Assembly (NCBI GenBank): GCA_947454055.1
Contig: CANGIS010000003.1
Coordinates: forward strand, 108,407-172,406
DNA length: 64,000 nucleotides
DNA from: Hyphomicrobiales bacterium
Lineage (GTDB): Bacteria > Pseudomonadota > Alphaproteobacteria > Rhizobiales > Beijerinckiaceae
Direction of reading: 5' to 3'
In this document: positions 1 through 8,738 of the stretch, in pieces
Numbering within the stretch: position 1 is the first letter of the stretch
Layout: each line of letters opens with the position of its first letter
The notes under the pieces: generated by a model
What the model saw: the letters and a program-made list of their open reading frames with translations, nothing else
Told to the model about the DNA's origin: nothing
Database searches by the model: none
Translations under genes and position numbers: made by a program

Positions 1-380
1 CGGGCATGGCTCGGGCGCGGCGGAACGCTCTCATCGACCCAGCCCCCGTCGGCATCACCATAAACGCCGATGGTGGAAAGATAGCCGATCCAATGGATCG
101 AAGGCGAATTTTCAATCTCGCGTGAAAACCGCCGTAATACCGGATCACCCGCCTCATCCGGCCCGGCGGAAATCAGCACCGCATCGGCCTCGTTCAGCGC
201 CTTGGCAATTTTTGGATCGGCATGGTCGGCATTCAACACCACCACCTCGCAGCCGGGCCTTGTTTTCTGTGCTGCCTTTTCAGGAGTCCGAACCGTCGCC
301 ACAACGGATGAAAACCGCTCGCCAGCAAAGCGCAAAAAGGCTTCCGACGTAAATCCCAATCCAAAGATAACAAGTTTCAT
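1..380 (-). CDS. NAD(P)-dependent SDR/epimerase-like protein (YeeZ type), 3' part outside the window
   Basis: The first 126 codons of a minus-strand gene whose C-terminus lies beyond the left edge. The protein opens with MKLVIFGLGFTSEAF, a Rossmann-type dinucleotide-binding start, and near residue 100 has YLSTIGVYGD, the conserved strand and active-site stretch of atypical short-chain dehydrogenases of the YeeZ/NAD-epimerase group. The start codon overlaps the queG stop by four bases (ATGA), so the two are probably co-translated. The substrate is unknown for most members of this group. The family call is firm; the function is not. Confidence 0.75.
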   Translation of the reverse strand, partial: MKLVIFGLGFTSEAFLRFAGERFSSVVATVRTPEKAAQKTRPGCEVVVLNADHADPKIAKALNEADAVLISAGPDEAGDPVLRRFSREIENSPSIHWIGYLSTIGVYGDADGGWVDESVPPRPSHA

Positions 381-1585
381 AGGTCTGCAACCTCAGCCTG
401 CCATTCGGCCATCACCCCAGCATCCGCTTCCCGCATCCTATGGACATTGCGCAAGCGGGTAAATTGCCCGTCGGGCAGCAAACGCGACAGCGCCCAGACA
501 GCGGCACCCCGCACAAGTGGAGAATCATCGTCCAGAAGGCGTTCGGCGTCATAAGCCAGCGAGGAATCCTTCGAATTGCCGATGGCGATCAGCACATTGC
601 GGATAAATCGATCCCGTCCCGTCCGCTTCACCGGTGTGCCGGCAAATCGGAGCCTGAAGGCGGCATCATCGAGCTGCACAAGGTCAGCCAATTTTGGCGC
701 GGCAAATTCATCACGCGCCATCAGTTTGGCTTCTTGCGTGGCAACTGCAAATTTGTTCCATGGGCAAACGGCGAGGCAATCATCGCAGCCAAAAATCCGG
801 TTGCCCATCAGCGGACGAAGCGAACGGTCTATCGGCCCCTGATGTTCAATCGTCAGATAGGCGATGCATTTGCGAGAATCGAGCTGGTAGGGTGCGGGGA
901 AGGCATTTGTCGGGCAGATCGAAAGGCAGCGCGTGCAGCTGCCGCAATGGTCTGCTTCCGGCTCGTCGGGCGGCAAGGCGATGGTCGTGAAGATCGCTCC
1001 GAGAAACAACCAGCTGCCATGGTCGCGCGAAACCAGAACGGTGTGCTTGCCCTGCCAGCCTAGCCCGGCCGCCGCCGCCAATGGCTTTTCCATTACCGGT
1101 GCTGTGTCGACAAACACTTTGACGGAGGGTACCATAAATGGTGAACTGGACTTATCGATTGGACCACTGGCGCTATTAAGCACAGCACTGGCGTTATTGA
1201 TCTCGGCACTGGCGCTATTTAGCAAAGTTTGGGCGACATGCTTGAGTTTGCCTTTAATAACGTCATGGTAATCGCGGGATCGGGCATAGACCGAGATCGC
1301 CCCTAAATCGCCTTTTTCAAGAATATCCATAGGGTTAAAGTCGGGTGCGTAAGACATCCCAAGCATAAGGATGCTTTTTACTTCACCCCAAAGCTTTAAA
1401 GGCGATGCCCGCTCTTCGACCCTCGTCTCCATCCAATCCATCGTGCCGTGGTAGCCGGCATCAAGATAGGCCCTAAGGTGTTGAAGGGCATCAGGAATAG
1501 CGTCGGGCGTGGTGACCCTGACAGCAGAAAAACCCTCCGCTTGAGCGCGAGCGACCAGCGCCTGTTTGAGGGCTCCGGGCGTCAG
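377..1585 (-). CDS. queG: Epoxyqueuosine reductase
   Basis: Reduces epoxyqueuosine to queuosine in tRNA, the last step of Q synthesis; a cobalamin and iron-sulfur enzyme. Two ferredoxin-like cysteine sets are visible, CGSCTRCLSIC near residue 212 and CDDCLAVCP near residue 266, together with the family core VKVFVDTAPVMEK and a HEAT-like C-terminus. The reading frame stays open upstream of the first ATG (1441) and encodes a normal QueG N-terminus. The best start is therefore a rare CTG at 1583-1585 that overlaps the TGA of the upstream GST gene (CTGA), giving about 402 residues. A 32-residue repeat-like insertion ahead of VKVFVDTAPV makes it longer than usual. It is coupled to the GST upstream and the SDR gene downstream. 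Confidence 0.92.
   Translation of the reverse strand: MTPGALKQALVARAQAEGFSAVRVTTPDAIPDALQHLRAYLDAGYHGTMDWMETRVEERASPLKLWGEVKSILMLGMSYAPDFNPMDILEKGDLGAISVYARSRDYHDVIKGKLKHVAQTLLNSASAEINNASAVLNSASGPIDKSSSPFMVPSVKVFVDTAPVMEKPLAAAAGLGWQGKHTVLVSRDHGSWLFLGAIFTTIALPPDEPEADHCGSCTRCLSICPTNAFPAPYQLDSRKCIAYLTIEHQGPIDRSLRPLMGNRIFGCDDCLAVCPWNKFAVATQEAKLMARDEFAAPKLADLVQLDDAAFRLRFAGTPVKRTGRDRFIRNVLIAIGNSKDSSLAYDAERLLDDDSPLVRGAAVWALSRLLPDGQFTRLRNVHRMREADAGVMAEWQAEVADL
1124..1219 (-). repeat. In-frame 21-nt tandem repeat insertion inside queG
   Basis: Read on the minus strand, four consecutive 21-nt units encode NSASAEI, NNASAVL, NSASGPI and DKSSSPF. The first three units share AATARCGCCAGTG and the fourth begins GATAAGTCCAGT. 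The segment interrupts an otherwise conserved part of QueG between the helix ending KHVAQTLL and the strand VKVFVDTAPV, and it keeps the frame. A segment with the same GCCAGT core and a GATAAATCC unit is found in alkB (11791-11876). Confidence 0.7.
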
Positions 1586-2274
1586 AAATCGAGGTCCGAA
1601 TAATGCGCCGAAGGATCCATTCCCGGCACCCGGTCAGCGAGCAAGGGACGGAACGATGGGCGCGATTTTATCTTTTGATACCAAGCCTTTGCAGGTTCGT
1701 TTGCGGACCACGGCACGTCGCCGAGATAGTCAGCTACCGACAATTGTGCCGCCGCTGCAAGGTCGGCATAGGTCAGTCGATTGCCGCCCAACCAATTTTG
1801 ATGGGCCATCAGATAGTCGATATAGACCAAATGGTACCGCACATTGTTGCGGGCGGCACGAATGGCCCCCATATCCGGCGCGCCGCCGCCCTGCTCGGCG
1901 CTCATAAAGCGCTTGTTGATTTTCTCGGTAACAAGGTAACCCGTTACCTCATCGAACATCTTGCCATTGAACCAATCGAGCAACCGCCGTACCTCGGCCC
2001 GTTCAAGCGGACTGTCTGGTAAAAACCGATGTTCACCCAGCGCTAAACCCCTTGTTTCATCAAGGTATTCTGCAATGACTCCGGCGCCGGGCAGGGGTCC
2101 GGTTTGTTCCTCGACAAACACCGGCGTCGTTGCCGCAGGGTTCAAAAGAAGGAATTCGCGCCGACGTTCCCAAACGCGTTCTTCGATCAGCGTAACGGCG
2201 AAACCCAGTTCACCCAGAACCAATCGGATGAAACGGGAATGCGGACAGAAAGGAGAATGATACAGAGTGGCCAT
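1582..2274 (-). CDS. Glutathione S-transferase family protein
   Basis: A 230-residue two-domain GST. The N-terminal thioredoxin-like domain starts MATLYHSPFCPHSRFIRLVL, with a CPHS active-site motif and the usual LLNPAATTPVF segment that binds glutathione around residue 50. The C-terminal half is helical. The ATG at 2274 fits the start of the fold; the frame runs further upstream but that stretch has no GST character. The stop overlaps the non-ATG start of queG. Placement beside queG is common in rhizobial genomes, but a functional link is not established. The exact substrate cannot be told. Confidence 0.85.
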   Translation of the reverse strand: MATLYHSPFCPHSRFIRLVLGELGFAVTLIEERVWERRREFLLLNPAATTPVFVEEQTGPLPGAGVIAEYLDETRGLALGEHRFLPDSPLERAEVRRLLDWFNGKMFDEVTGYLVTEKINKRFMSAEQGGGAPDMGAIRAARNNVRYHLVYIDYLMAHQNWLGGNRLTYADLAAAAQLSVADYLGDVPWSANEPAKAWYQKIKSRPSFRPLLADRVPGMDPSAHYSDLDF

Positions 2275-2341
2275 AAGGCACGCGGGTCCCAGAACCAGAA
2301 TTTTAAAAAAACCGCCATAATAACGGCTTACGCGGAAAACA

Positions 2342-2374
2342 AAGCGGGTGGTCGATTCGATCCCACCCACGCTT
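2342..2374 (-). terminator. Possible terminator hairpin between nth and the GST gene
   Basis: An imperfect palindrome in which AAGCGTGGGTGG pairs with CCACCCGCTT around a loop of about 11 nt. In the direction of nth transcription it is followed by TTTGTTTTC. The T tract is interrupted, so termination is likely only partial. The sequence superficially resembles a tRNA T-arm but no tRNA surrounds it. Confidence 0.4.
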
Positions 2375-2436
2375 GATGCTCGGTATAGAATCGGCTTGTT
2401 CCGGAAACAACCCGTATCAACAGGCTTGTTAGGGGC

Positions 2437-3144
2437 TTAACCGCCCGGCGCAGCTGTTTTAGGTTCAAATCGGCAAAGTTCTGCCACCGGACACCGCCAG
2501 CATTCCGGCTTGCGTGCTTTGCACACGTAACGGCCATGCAGAATAAGCCAATGATGGGCATGCAGCCCAAATTCTTTGGGAATGACGGCTTCCAGCCCCT
2601 TTTCGACCGCCTCGGGCGTCTTTCCAAGCGCCAGCGGTATTCGGTTCGAAACTCGAAAAACATGGGTGTCCACTGCCATTGTGGGCCAACCAAAGGCCAT
2701 ATTCAGCACAACATTGGCGGTTTTTCGTCCAACTCCCGGCAACGCCTGTAAGGCTTCCCGATCCTCCGGCACTGCACTGCCATGGTGAGCAATGAGCGCC
2801 TCGGACAGCGCCATCACATTTTTGGCTTTATTGCGAAACAACCCGATGGTTTTGATGTGCTCGCGTACCTTATCCTCGCCTAAAGCCAGCATTTTTTCAG
2901 GTGTATCCGCAATTTTGAACAAAGCCCGCGTGGCCTTGTTCACGCCTGAATCGGTGGCTTGCGCGGATAAAACGACAGCAACGAGCAGGGTATAAGGGTT
3001 GACGTGTTCAAGTTCGCCCTTGGGCTCAGGGTCGATTGTGGCAAAGCGGCGGAACACTTCGGCAATATCCGCCTTCGAGAGCGGCTTAGGGGCAGCGGCT
3101 TTTCGCCTCAGGGGCTTGATGACGGGGAGCGGTTTTGTTGTCAT
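2437..3144 (-). CDS. nth: Endonuclease III (DNA glycosylase/AP lyase)
   Basis: Base-excision repair enzyme that removes oxidised pyrimidines and cleaves the abasic site. The helix-hairpin-helix LPGVGRKTANVVL carries the catalytic Lys and VDTHVFRVSNR the catalytic Asp. The C-terminus has the [4Fe-4S] ligand pattern C-x6-C-x2-C-x5-C (CKARKPECWRCPVAELC). The start was set at the ATG at 3144 (MTTKPLPV), giving 235 residues, close to the family norm apart from a 25-residue basic N-terminal extension. The open frame upstream of it is not Nth-like. It is divergent from the DUF2244 gene with only 60 bp between them. Confidence 0.95.
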   Translation of the reverse strand: MTTKPLPVIKPLRRKAAAPKPLSKADIAEVFRRFATIDPEPKGELEHVNPYTLLVAVVLSAQATDSGVNKATRALFKIADTPEKMLALGEDKVREHIKTIGLFRNKAKNVMALSEALIAHHGSAVPEDREALQALPGVGRKTANVVLNMAFGWPTMAVDTHVFRVSNRIPLALGKTPEAVEKGLEAVIPKEFGLHAHHWLILHGRYVCKARKPECWRCPVAELCRFEPKTAAPGG

Positions 3145-3204
3145 GATGCCAAGGATATAAGGGCGTTTTATCGCAACCGGCAAGCAGCAACGGGCAACCG
3201 CAGG

Positions 3205-3693
3205 ATGGACGCGACCGATTTTCCTTTGTTCCAAACCGTACTCCGGCCTCACCGTTCGCTTAAGATCAGCGGTTTCCGGCTGGTCATGGCGCTTGTGGCG
3301 GGCGCCGGTGCGTTTGCGAGCATACCCTTTGTGATATTGGGCTTTTGGCCGGTGGCGGGCTTCTATGGGCTTGATGTGCTGCTGCTCTATTTTGCGTTTC
3401 GAGCGAATTTCCGCGCCGCCCGCGACCACGAGGAAGTGGTCATCAGCCCGTTTGAAGTGCTTCTGCGCAAAATTTCGCATGCCGGTGAAGCCCGCGAATG
3501 GCGCTTTAATCCGATTTGGACGCGGTTGGTGCTAGAAGAGCACGAAGAATTCGGCGTTACACGGTTGGCTTTGGTATCGCGAGGTCATCATGTCGCGATC
3601 GGCCATTTTCTTGGGCCCGACGATAAAGCCGAACTCGTTCGCCATCTGTCTCGCGCTTTAGGCGAAGCCAAACGCGGCCCCATTTATTCGTAA
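3205..3693 (+). CDS. DUF2244 membrane protein
   Basis: A 162-residue protein that fits DUF2244: a start with LFQTVLRPHRSL, two adjacent hydrophobic segments (about residues 25-65, separated by the turn around FWPVAGFYG), and a soluble C-terminal part with the HEEFGVTRLALVSRG stretch. It is probably an inner-membrane protein with a cytoplasmic domain. The function of the family is not known. It sits between nth and an Ada-like repair gene, an arrangement seen in other alphaproteobacteria. The ATG at 3205 is chosen because the upstream open frame runs into nth. Confidence 0.8.
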   Translation: MDATDFPLFQTVLRPHRSLKISGFRLVMALVAGAGAFASIPFVILGFWPVAGFYGLDVLLLYFAFRANFRAARDHEEVVISPFEVLLRKISHAGEAREWRFNPIWTRLVLEEHEEFGVTRLALVSRGHHVAIGHFLGPDDKAELVRHLSRALGEAKRGPIYS

Positions 3694-3776
3694 AATCATA
3701 TCCAGCATCGGTTTCGGGTGTCACAAGGCATAACTGTTCGCTAGATTTCGGACATCCTCTACCTGCAGAGCCGCCA

Positions 3777-4658
3777 ATGACCCATCCCACAGCCCCTACT
3801 TATACCCCTGAGGCCGTCGCCGATTACGACAAAGTTCGTCGAATTTTGGCCTATATCACTGAAAATTGGCGCGAACAGCCATCGATGGAAGCCATTGCTA
3901 CGCATGTTGGCTTGTCCGAGCCCCATTTGCATCATGTCTTTCGGCGTTGGGCTGGGCTTTCGCCAAAAGCCTTTTTACAGGCAATCACCCTTGATCATGC
4001 CCGTGGCCTCTTGCGCGATTCGGCATCCATTCTCGATACGGCCTATGAAGTTGGTCTGTCGGGACCGGGTCGTTTGCATGATCTCTTTGTAACCCACGAG
4101 GCCATGTCTCCCGGGGATTGGAAGGCAGGCGGCGAAGGACTCATTTTGCGGTATGGCTACCATCCCTCGCCCTTCGGCGAAGCGCTTGCAGTTGCAACCG
4201 ACCGCGGTTTGGCGGGTTTGGGTTTTGTAGACAACGGGGATTACGCCGCAGCACTTGCTGATATGGTGCGTCGTTGGCCGAAGGCCTTGTTCGTGCAGGA
4301 TCAGGAAATAACAGGTCCGATGACGGCCAGAGCGTTCGATCCCGCGCTCTGGAAGCCCGAAACACCACTTCGAATCGTCTTTATCGGTACTGACTTCGAA
4401 GTGCGTGTGTGGGAAACGTTGCTTCGTATTCCGCTCGGCAGGGCAACGACCTATTCCAGCATCGCCGAACAATTGGGCAAGCCAAACGCCGCGCGCGCTG
4501 TCGGATCTGCCGTTGGGCGCAATCCGGTGTCGTTTGTCGTTCCTTGCCACCGCGTCATCGGCAAGTCCGGTTCATTGACCGGCTATCATTGGGGTTTGAC
4601 CCGAAAACAGGCTATTCTTGGCTGGGAAGCCGGACAGACGGGGAGCATTTCGGATTAA
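3777..4658 (+). CDS. AraC-type HTH fused to methylated-DNA-[protein]-cysteine methyltransferase (Ada-like)
   Basis: Combines a DNA-binding AraC helix-turn-helix (about residues 20-115, with LSEPHLHHVFRRWAG) and an O6-alkylguanine-DNA alkyltransferase (about 140-290) whose acceptor site VVPCHRVIG is intact. It lacks the N-terminal zinc domain of E. coli Ada that repairs phosphotriesters, as do many alphaproteobacterial homologues. It would transfer alkyl groups from O6-alkylguanine to its own cysteine and may regulate transcription. AlkB, another alkylation-repair enzyme, lies 7 kb away but not in the same operon. It is followed by the dnaK control region. Confidence 0.9.
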   Translation: MTHPTAPTYTPEAVADYDKVRRILAYITENWREQPSMEAIATHVGLSEPHLHHVFRRWAGLSPKAFLQAITLDHARGLLRDSASILDTAYEVGLSGPGRLHDLFVTHEAMSPGDWKAGGEGLILRYGYHPSPFGEALAVATDRGLAGLGFVDNGDYAAALADMVRRWPKALFVQDQEITGPMTARAFDPALWKPETPLRIVFIGTDFEVRVWETLLRIPLGRATTYSSIAEQLGKPNAARAVGSAVGRNPVSFVVPCHRVIGKSGSLTGYHWGLTRKQAILGWEAGQTGSISD

Positions 4659-4707
4659 TTCTACCCGGAAGAACTGTAGATTCTTGGGCTTCCTTGCTTA
4701 AACGCTT

Positions 4708-4736
4708 CTTGAAGCCCACGGGACACCCCCCTATAT
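4708..4736 (+). promoter_or_regulatory. RpoH (sigma-32) type promoter of dnaK
   Basis: CTTG at 4708-4711, an 18-nt spacer, then CCTATAT at 4730-4736. This matches the alphaproteobacterial heat-shock promoter form CTTG-N17/18-CYTATNT. It lies about 140 bp ahead of the dnaK start codon in the correct orientation. No CIRCE operator is present. Confidence 0.7.
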
Positions 4737-4781
4737 ACCCCTCGAAACCGGGCTCAACGGCCCGAAATCTTGGAGATCGTT

Positions 4782-4817
4782 AAAAGGCAAGAAGGTCGCG
4801 TACCTTGCTGCCTTTTA
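4782..4817 (+). other. Long hairpin in the dnaK mRNA leader
   Basis: The outer arm AAAAGGCA pairs with TGCCTTTT and the inner arm AAGGT with ACCTT, around the loop CGCGT. The two stems are separated by a 2x2-nt internal loop (AG opposite GC). It falls within the transcribed leader predicted from the RpoH promoter, about 60 nt ahead of the dnaK start. It does not cover the ribosome-binding site (AGGGGA, about 4862). It may affect mRNA stability or temperature response. Confidence 0.55.
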
Positions 4818-4876
4818 CCAGAGTCGGCACCGCCTTCGGGGTCCGGCGATCTCGCTATGACAGGGGAAGCAGTATT

Positions 4877-6808
4877 ATGGCAAAAGTTATTGGTATCGAT
4901 CTTGGCACCACCAATTCCTGCATCGCAGTGATGGATGGTTCGACGCCCAAGGTTATTGAAAATGCTGAAGGCGCGCGCACGACACCTTCGGTAGTGGCTT
5001 TCACGGATTCGGATGAGCGCCTCGTTGGTCAGCCTGCGAAACGTCAGGCCGTAACCAATCCTGAGGCAACATTTTTCGCCATCAAGCGTCTCGTGGGTCG
5101 CACCTATGCCGATCCGATGACGCAAAAAGATAAGGGCCTCGTGCCTTACGAAATCGTGAAGGGCGGCAGTGGCGACGCATGGGTAAAGGCGCGTGGCACG
5201 ACCTATTCGCCGTCGCAGATTTCCGCTTTCATTCTTCAAAAAATGAAAGAAACCGCCGAAGCCTATCTCGGCACGGGCGTAACGCAGGCCGTTATTACCG
5301 TTCCTGCCTATTTCAACGACGCTCAGCGTCAGGCCACTAAGGATGCCGGCAAGATTGCCGGCCTTGAAGTGCTCCGTATCATCAACGAGCCGACCGCTGC
5401 AGCGCTCGCCTATGGCCTGGACAAGAAAAAGGCCGGCACGATCGCGGTCTATGATCTTGGTGGCGGCACCTTCGACGTTTCGATCCTCGAAATTGGCGAT
5501 GGTGTTTTCGAAGTAAAATCAACCAATGGCGATACGTTCCTTGGTGGTGAAGATTTCGATATGCGTCTGGTCGAATATTTGGCGGACGAATTCAAAAAAG
5601 AGCAGGGAATTGACCTCAAAAAGGACAAGCTCGCTCTTCAGCGCCTGAAAGAAGCCGCTGAAAAGGCCAAGATTGAGCTTTCTTCGGCCGCTCAGACCGA
5701 AATCAACCTCCCCTATATCACCGCCGATGCGTCTGGTCCGAAGCATTTGACGCTGAAGCTCACCCGCTCGAAATTCGAAGCCTTGGTGGATGATCTCGTT
5801 CAAAAGACCATCGAACCATGCAAAAAGGCGCTGAAGGATGCGGGCTTGAAGGCCGGCGATATCGACGAAGTGATTTTGGTCGGCGGAATGACGCGCATGC
5901 CAAAGGTACAGGAAGTCGTCAAAAACTTCTTTGGCAAAGAGCCTCATAAGGGCGTCAATCCTGACGAAGTCGTGGCCATCGGTGCAGCAGTACAGGCAGG
6001 TGTGCTTCAGGGCGATGTTAAGGATGTTCTCCTGCTCGACGTGACCCCGCTTTCGCTCGGCATTGAGACGCTTGGTGGCGTATTTACGCGCCTGATTGAC
6101 CGTAACACGACGATTCCAACCAAGAAGAGCCAGGTCTTCTCAACCGCTGAAGACAACCAGAACGCCGTTACCATTCGCGTCTTCCAGGGCGAGCGTGAAA
6201 TGGCGGCCGATAACAAGGCGCTCGGCCAGTTCGATCTGGTTGGCCTTCCACCTGCACCGCGCGGCGTGCCGCAGGTCGAGGTGACCTTTGATATCGACGC
6301 CAACGGCATCGTCAATGTGACGGCGAAGGACAAGGCCACCAACAAGGAACAGCAGATCCGTATTCAGGCTTCCGGCGGTTTGTCAGATGCTGAAATCGAG
6401 AAGATGGTCAAGGACGCCGAGGCGCATGCGAGTGAGGACAAGGTTCGTCGCGAGCTCGTCGAAGCCAAAAACCAGGCGGAAAGCTTGATCCATTCGACCG
6501 AAAAATCGGTTTCCGAACATGGTGACAAGGTTTCTGATGGCGATAAGTCCGCGATCGAGAGCGCGATTGAAGCACTCCGAACCGCCCTTGCAGGGGAAGA
6601 TCCCGAAACCATTAAGGCAAGGACGACGGACCTTATGCAGGCCTCTATGAAGCTTGGCGAGGCGATGTATGCCGCAGGCCAAGGCGATAGCGGAGCAGAT
6701 CATGAGGATGGCCATGAAGGTCATCACGACGACTCTCATGGCAAGGATGACGTGATTGATGCTGACTTCCGTGAGGTTGGCGAAGACGACAAGAAGAAGC
6801 GGAGCTAA
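4877..6808 (+). CDS. dnaK: Molecular chaperone DnaK (Hsp70)
   Basis: ATP-dependent chaperone of 643 residues. It opens [15 protein letters not shown] and contains the actin-fold ATPase motifs ([29 protein letters not shown]), the linker [19 protein letters not shown], the beta-sandwich substrate domain and a helical lid. The C-terminal tail is rich in His and Asp (about residues 605-643) before the conserved [14 protein letters not shown] ending. The start is the ATG at 4877 after AGGGGA. It is transcribed from an RpoH-type promoter and followed by dnaJ 104 bp downstream, with a hairpin between. Confidence 0.98.
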   Translation: MAKVIGIDLGTTNSCIAVMDGSTPKVIENAEGARTTPSVVAFTDSDERLVGQPAKRQAVTNPEATFFAIKRLVGRTYADPMTQKDKGLVPYEIVKGGSGDAWVKARGTTYSPSQISAFILQKMKETAEAYLGTGVTQAVITVPAYFNDAQRQATKDAGKIAGLEVLRIINEPTAAALAYGLDKKKAGTIAVYDLGGGTFDVSILEIGDGVFEVKSTNGDTFLGGEDFDMRLVEYLADEFKKEQGIDLKKDKLALQRLKEAAEKAKIELSSAAQTEINLPYITADASGPKHLTLKLTRSKFEALVDDLVQKTIEPCKKALKDAGLKAGDIDEVILVGGMTRMPKVQEVVKNFFGKEPHKGVNPDEVVAIGAAVQAGVLQGDVKDVLLLDVTPLSLGIETLGGVFTRLIDRNTTIPTKKSQVFSTAEDNQNAVTIRVFQGEREMAADNKALGQFDLVGLPPAPRGVPQVEVTFDIDANGIVNVTAKDKATNKEQQIRIQASGGLSDAEIEKMVKDAEAHASEDKVRRELVEAKNQAESLIHSTEKSVSEHGDKVSDGDKSAIESAIEALRTALAGEDPETIKARTTDLMQASMKLGEAMYAAGQGDSGADHEDGHEGHHDDSHGKDDVIDADFREVGEDDKKKRS

Positions 6809-6829
6809 ACGCGCCCCATTTTCGATAAG

Positions 6830-6858
6830 AAACCCGGCACGGTCACCGTGTCGGGTTT
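6830..6858 (+). terminator. Intercistronic hairpin between dnaK and dnaJ
   Basis: AAACCCG and CACGGT pair with ACCGTG and CGGGTTT around a very short loop. This gives a nearly perfect 13-bp stem, followed by CGTTGTG rather than a run of T. It is more likely a partial attenuator or an mRNA-processing/stabilising element than a full stop, and would allow more DnaK than DnaJ. Confidence 0.55.
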
Positions 6859-6912
6859 CGTTGTGAAAAAACGCATTCTGCGTTTGATGTGCTGGTGGAT
6901 AATGGATCAAGT

Positions 6913-8043
6913 ATGAGCAAGCGCGATTACTACGAAATTCTTGGAGTCGCTCGTTCTGCGACTGAGGCAGATTTGAAGGTCGCGTTTCGCAAACTCGCCA
7001 TGCAGCATCATCCGGACAAGAATCCCGGAAATTCTGAGGCTGAAGCTAAATTCAAAGAATTAAACGAGGCTTATCAGATTTTATCGGATGGCCAGAAGCG
7101 CGCTGCTTACGACCGTTTTGGGCATAATGCATTTGAGCAGGGTGGCGGCGGCGGCGGATTCAGTGGTGATTTCGGCTCGTCGATGTCCGATATTTTTGAG
7201 GATTTGTTTGGTGGACTCGGCGGTGGCCGCGGCCAGCGGCGCTCGGATGGCCGCGAACGCGGCTCGGATTTGCGTTATAATCTCGAAATTTCGCTTGAAG
7301 ATGCTTTTAACGGCAAGACCGAGACACTCACTATTCCAACGGCTGTGACGTGTGAGCCTTGCAGTGGCACCGGTGCCAAGCCGGGCACGAAAGCAAAGAC
7401 GTGTTCCACCTGTGGCGGACATGGCCGTGTGCGGGCCAGCCAAGGCTTCTTCTCGATCGAACGGACCTGCCCGAAATGTCAGGGCCGCGGCGAGATGATC
7501 GACGATCCCTGCACATCATGCCGTGGCGCGGGCCGGGTTACGACCGATCGCACCTTGTCGGTTAATATTCCGGCCGGCGTCGAAGATGGCACGCGGATCA
7601 GACTTTCCGGCGAAGGCGAAGGTGGTCTGCGCGGAGGCCCTTCTGGCGATCTTTATATCTTCCTTTCGGTGAAATCGCATCGCTATTTCCAACGCGATGG
7701 GGCCGATTTATATTGCCGCGTACCAATCTCAATGGTCACGGCGGCCCTTGGCGGCGAATTGCGTGTGCCGATGATGGATGGCGAAATGAAGGCCGTCTCG
7801 GTGCCTGAAGGCACGCAATCGGGCAAGCAGATCAAGCTGCGCGGCAAGGGCATGCCGGTTTTGCGTTCGCGGGATCATGGCGATCTATACATTCAAGTGT
7901 CGGTTGAAACGCCACAAAAACTTACACCGCGGCAAAAAGAACTGCTCAAGGAATTTGAAACGGAAAGCTCGAAAGATACCCAGCCTGAAAGCGCCGGTTT
8001 TTTCAATCGGATGAAGGAATTCTTTGCCGGTGGCGGCGAATGA
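6913..8043 (+). CDS. dnaJ: Chaperone protein DnaJ (Hsp40)
   Basis: Co-chaperone that stimulates DnaK ATP hydrolysis. At 376 residues it has the J domain with HPD ([10 protein letters not shown], about 33), a Gly/Phe-rich segment (about 75-115), and four CxxCxGxG zinc repeats ([34 protein letters not shown]), all intact. The C-terminal substrate-binding domains follow. The ATG at 6913 begins [11 protein letters not shown], the standard N-terminus. It lies downstream of dnaK in the same direction. Confidence 0.97.
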   Translation: MSKRDYYEILGVARSATEADLKVAFRKLAMQHHPDKNPGNSEAEAKFKELNEAYQILSDGQKRAAYDRFGHNAFEQGGGGGGFSGDFGSSMSDIFEDLFGGLGGGRGQRRSDGRERGSDLRYNLEISLEDAFNGKTETLTIPTAVTCEPCSGTGAKPGTKAKTCSTCGGHGRVRASQGFFSIERTCPKCQGRGEMIDDPCTSCRGAGRVTTDRTLSVNIPAGVEDGTRIRLSGEGEGGLRGGPSGDLYIFLSVKSHRYFQRDGADLYCRVPISMVTAALGGELRVPMMDGEMKAVSVPEGTQSGKQIKLRGKGMPVLRSRDHGDLYIQVSVETPQKLTPRQKELLKEFETESSKDTQPESAGFFNRMKEFFAGGGE

Positions 8044-8680
8044 CGTAATCAAGCGGATTGTCGACGATCGCTTGTTGGGCTCTGATAATCTCATGGATTT
8101 CAGAGCAGAAATAGATGATGCCGCCCGCTTTTTCAGGGCTTGGATGGATCGCCCGATGGAAATTGGCGCCATTGCTCCATCGGGGGCGGCCTTGGCGGCT
8201 GCCGTTGCAAGCGAAGTGGATGAGACAGCAGATGGCCTCGTGATCGAATTGGGCCCAGGTACCGGCGCCGTAACGCATGCTCTCCTTCAGCACGGAATAG
8301 CGCCGGAGCGATTGGTTCTCATTGAATTCAATGATTATTTTTGCGATTTGTTGCGTCAGCGCTACCCCGGCGTCCAGATCGTTCAAGGGGATGCTTATCA
8401 TCTCGCACGCTGTCTTGATGGGCTTGGGCTTCCATTAGCATCGGCGGTTGTTTCCGGTCTCCCGCTTTATTCGCGACCCGTTAGGGAGCGGATTAGCCTG
8501 CTTCGCGATGCGTTTGCCTATATGGAACGCGGAGCGCCCTTCATTCAATTCACCTATGCCGTTACCTCGCCTATTCCGCGAGCCACGCCGGGTGTTATTT
8601 CAAACGGCTCCGCACCTGTTTGGCTAAACTTACCGCCTGCTCGGATATGGACCTATCGCGACGCTACGCGCATTGCTTGA
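8024..8680 (+). CDS. Class I SAM-dependent methyltransferase, PmtA-like phospholipid N-methyltransferase
   Basis: About 218 residues with SAM-binding motif [13 protein letters not shown] and the segments [19 protein letters not shown] and [11 protein letters not shown]. These are typical of rhizobial and Rhodobacter-type phosphatidylethanolamine N-methyltransferases (PmtA), which make phosphatidylcholine precursors. The family also includes rRNA adenine dimethyltransferase-like proteins of other specificity. The start is unsettled: TTG at 8024 (AAGGA upstream, 20-nt overlap with dnaJ) keeps the usual N-terminal helix, GTG at 8030 is similar, and the first ATG at 8093 would trim it. Confidence 0.8.
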   Translation: MPVAANDVIKRIVDDRLLGSDNLMDFRAEIDDAARFFRAWMDRPMEIGAIAPSGAALAAAVASEVDETADGLVIELGPGTGAVTHALLQHGIAPERLVLIEFNDYFCDLLRQRYPGVQIVQGDAYHLARCLDGLGLPLASAVVSGLPLYSRPVRERISLLRDAFAYMERGAPFIQFTYAVTSPIPRATPGVISNGSAPVWLNLPPARIWTYRDATRIA

Positions 8681-8738
8681 TTTTGCCTGCCGAATCTGGG
8701 ATCGCAGAGCGTGTTCCTAGAAAATGAAAAGGCAAGCC

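Noticed and set aside
2342..2374. tRNA-like T-arm
   Set aside because: The stem-loop has a TTCGA-containing loop, but no acceptor, D- or anticodon arms lie around it; a terminator hairpin is simpler.
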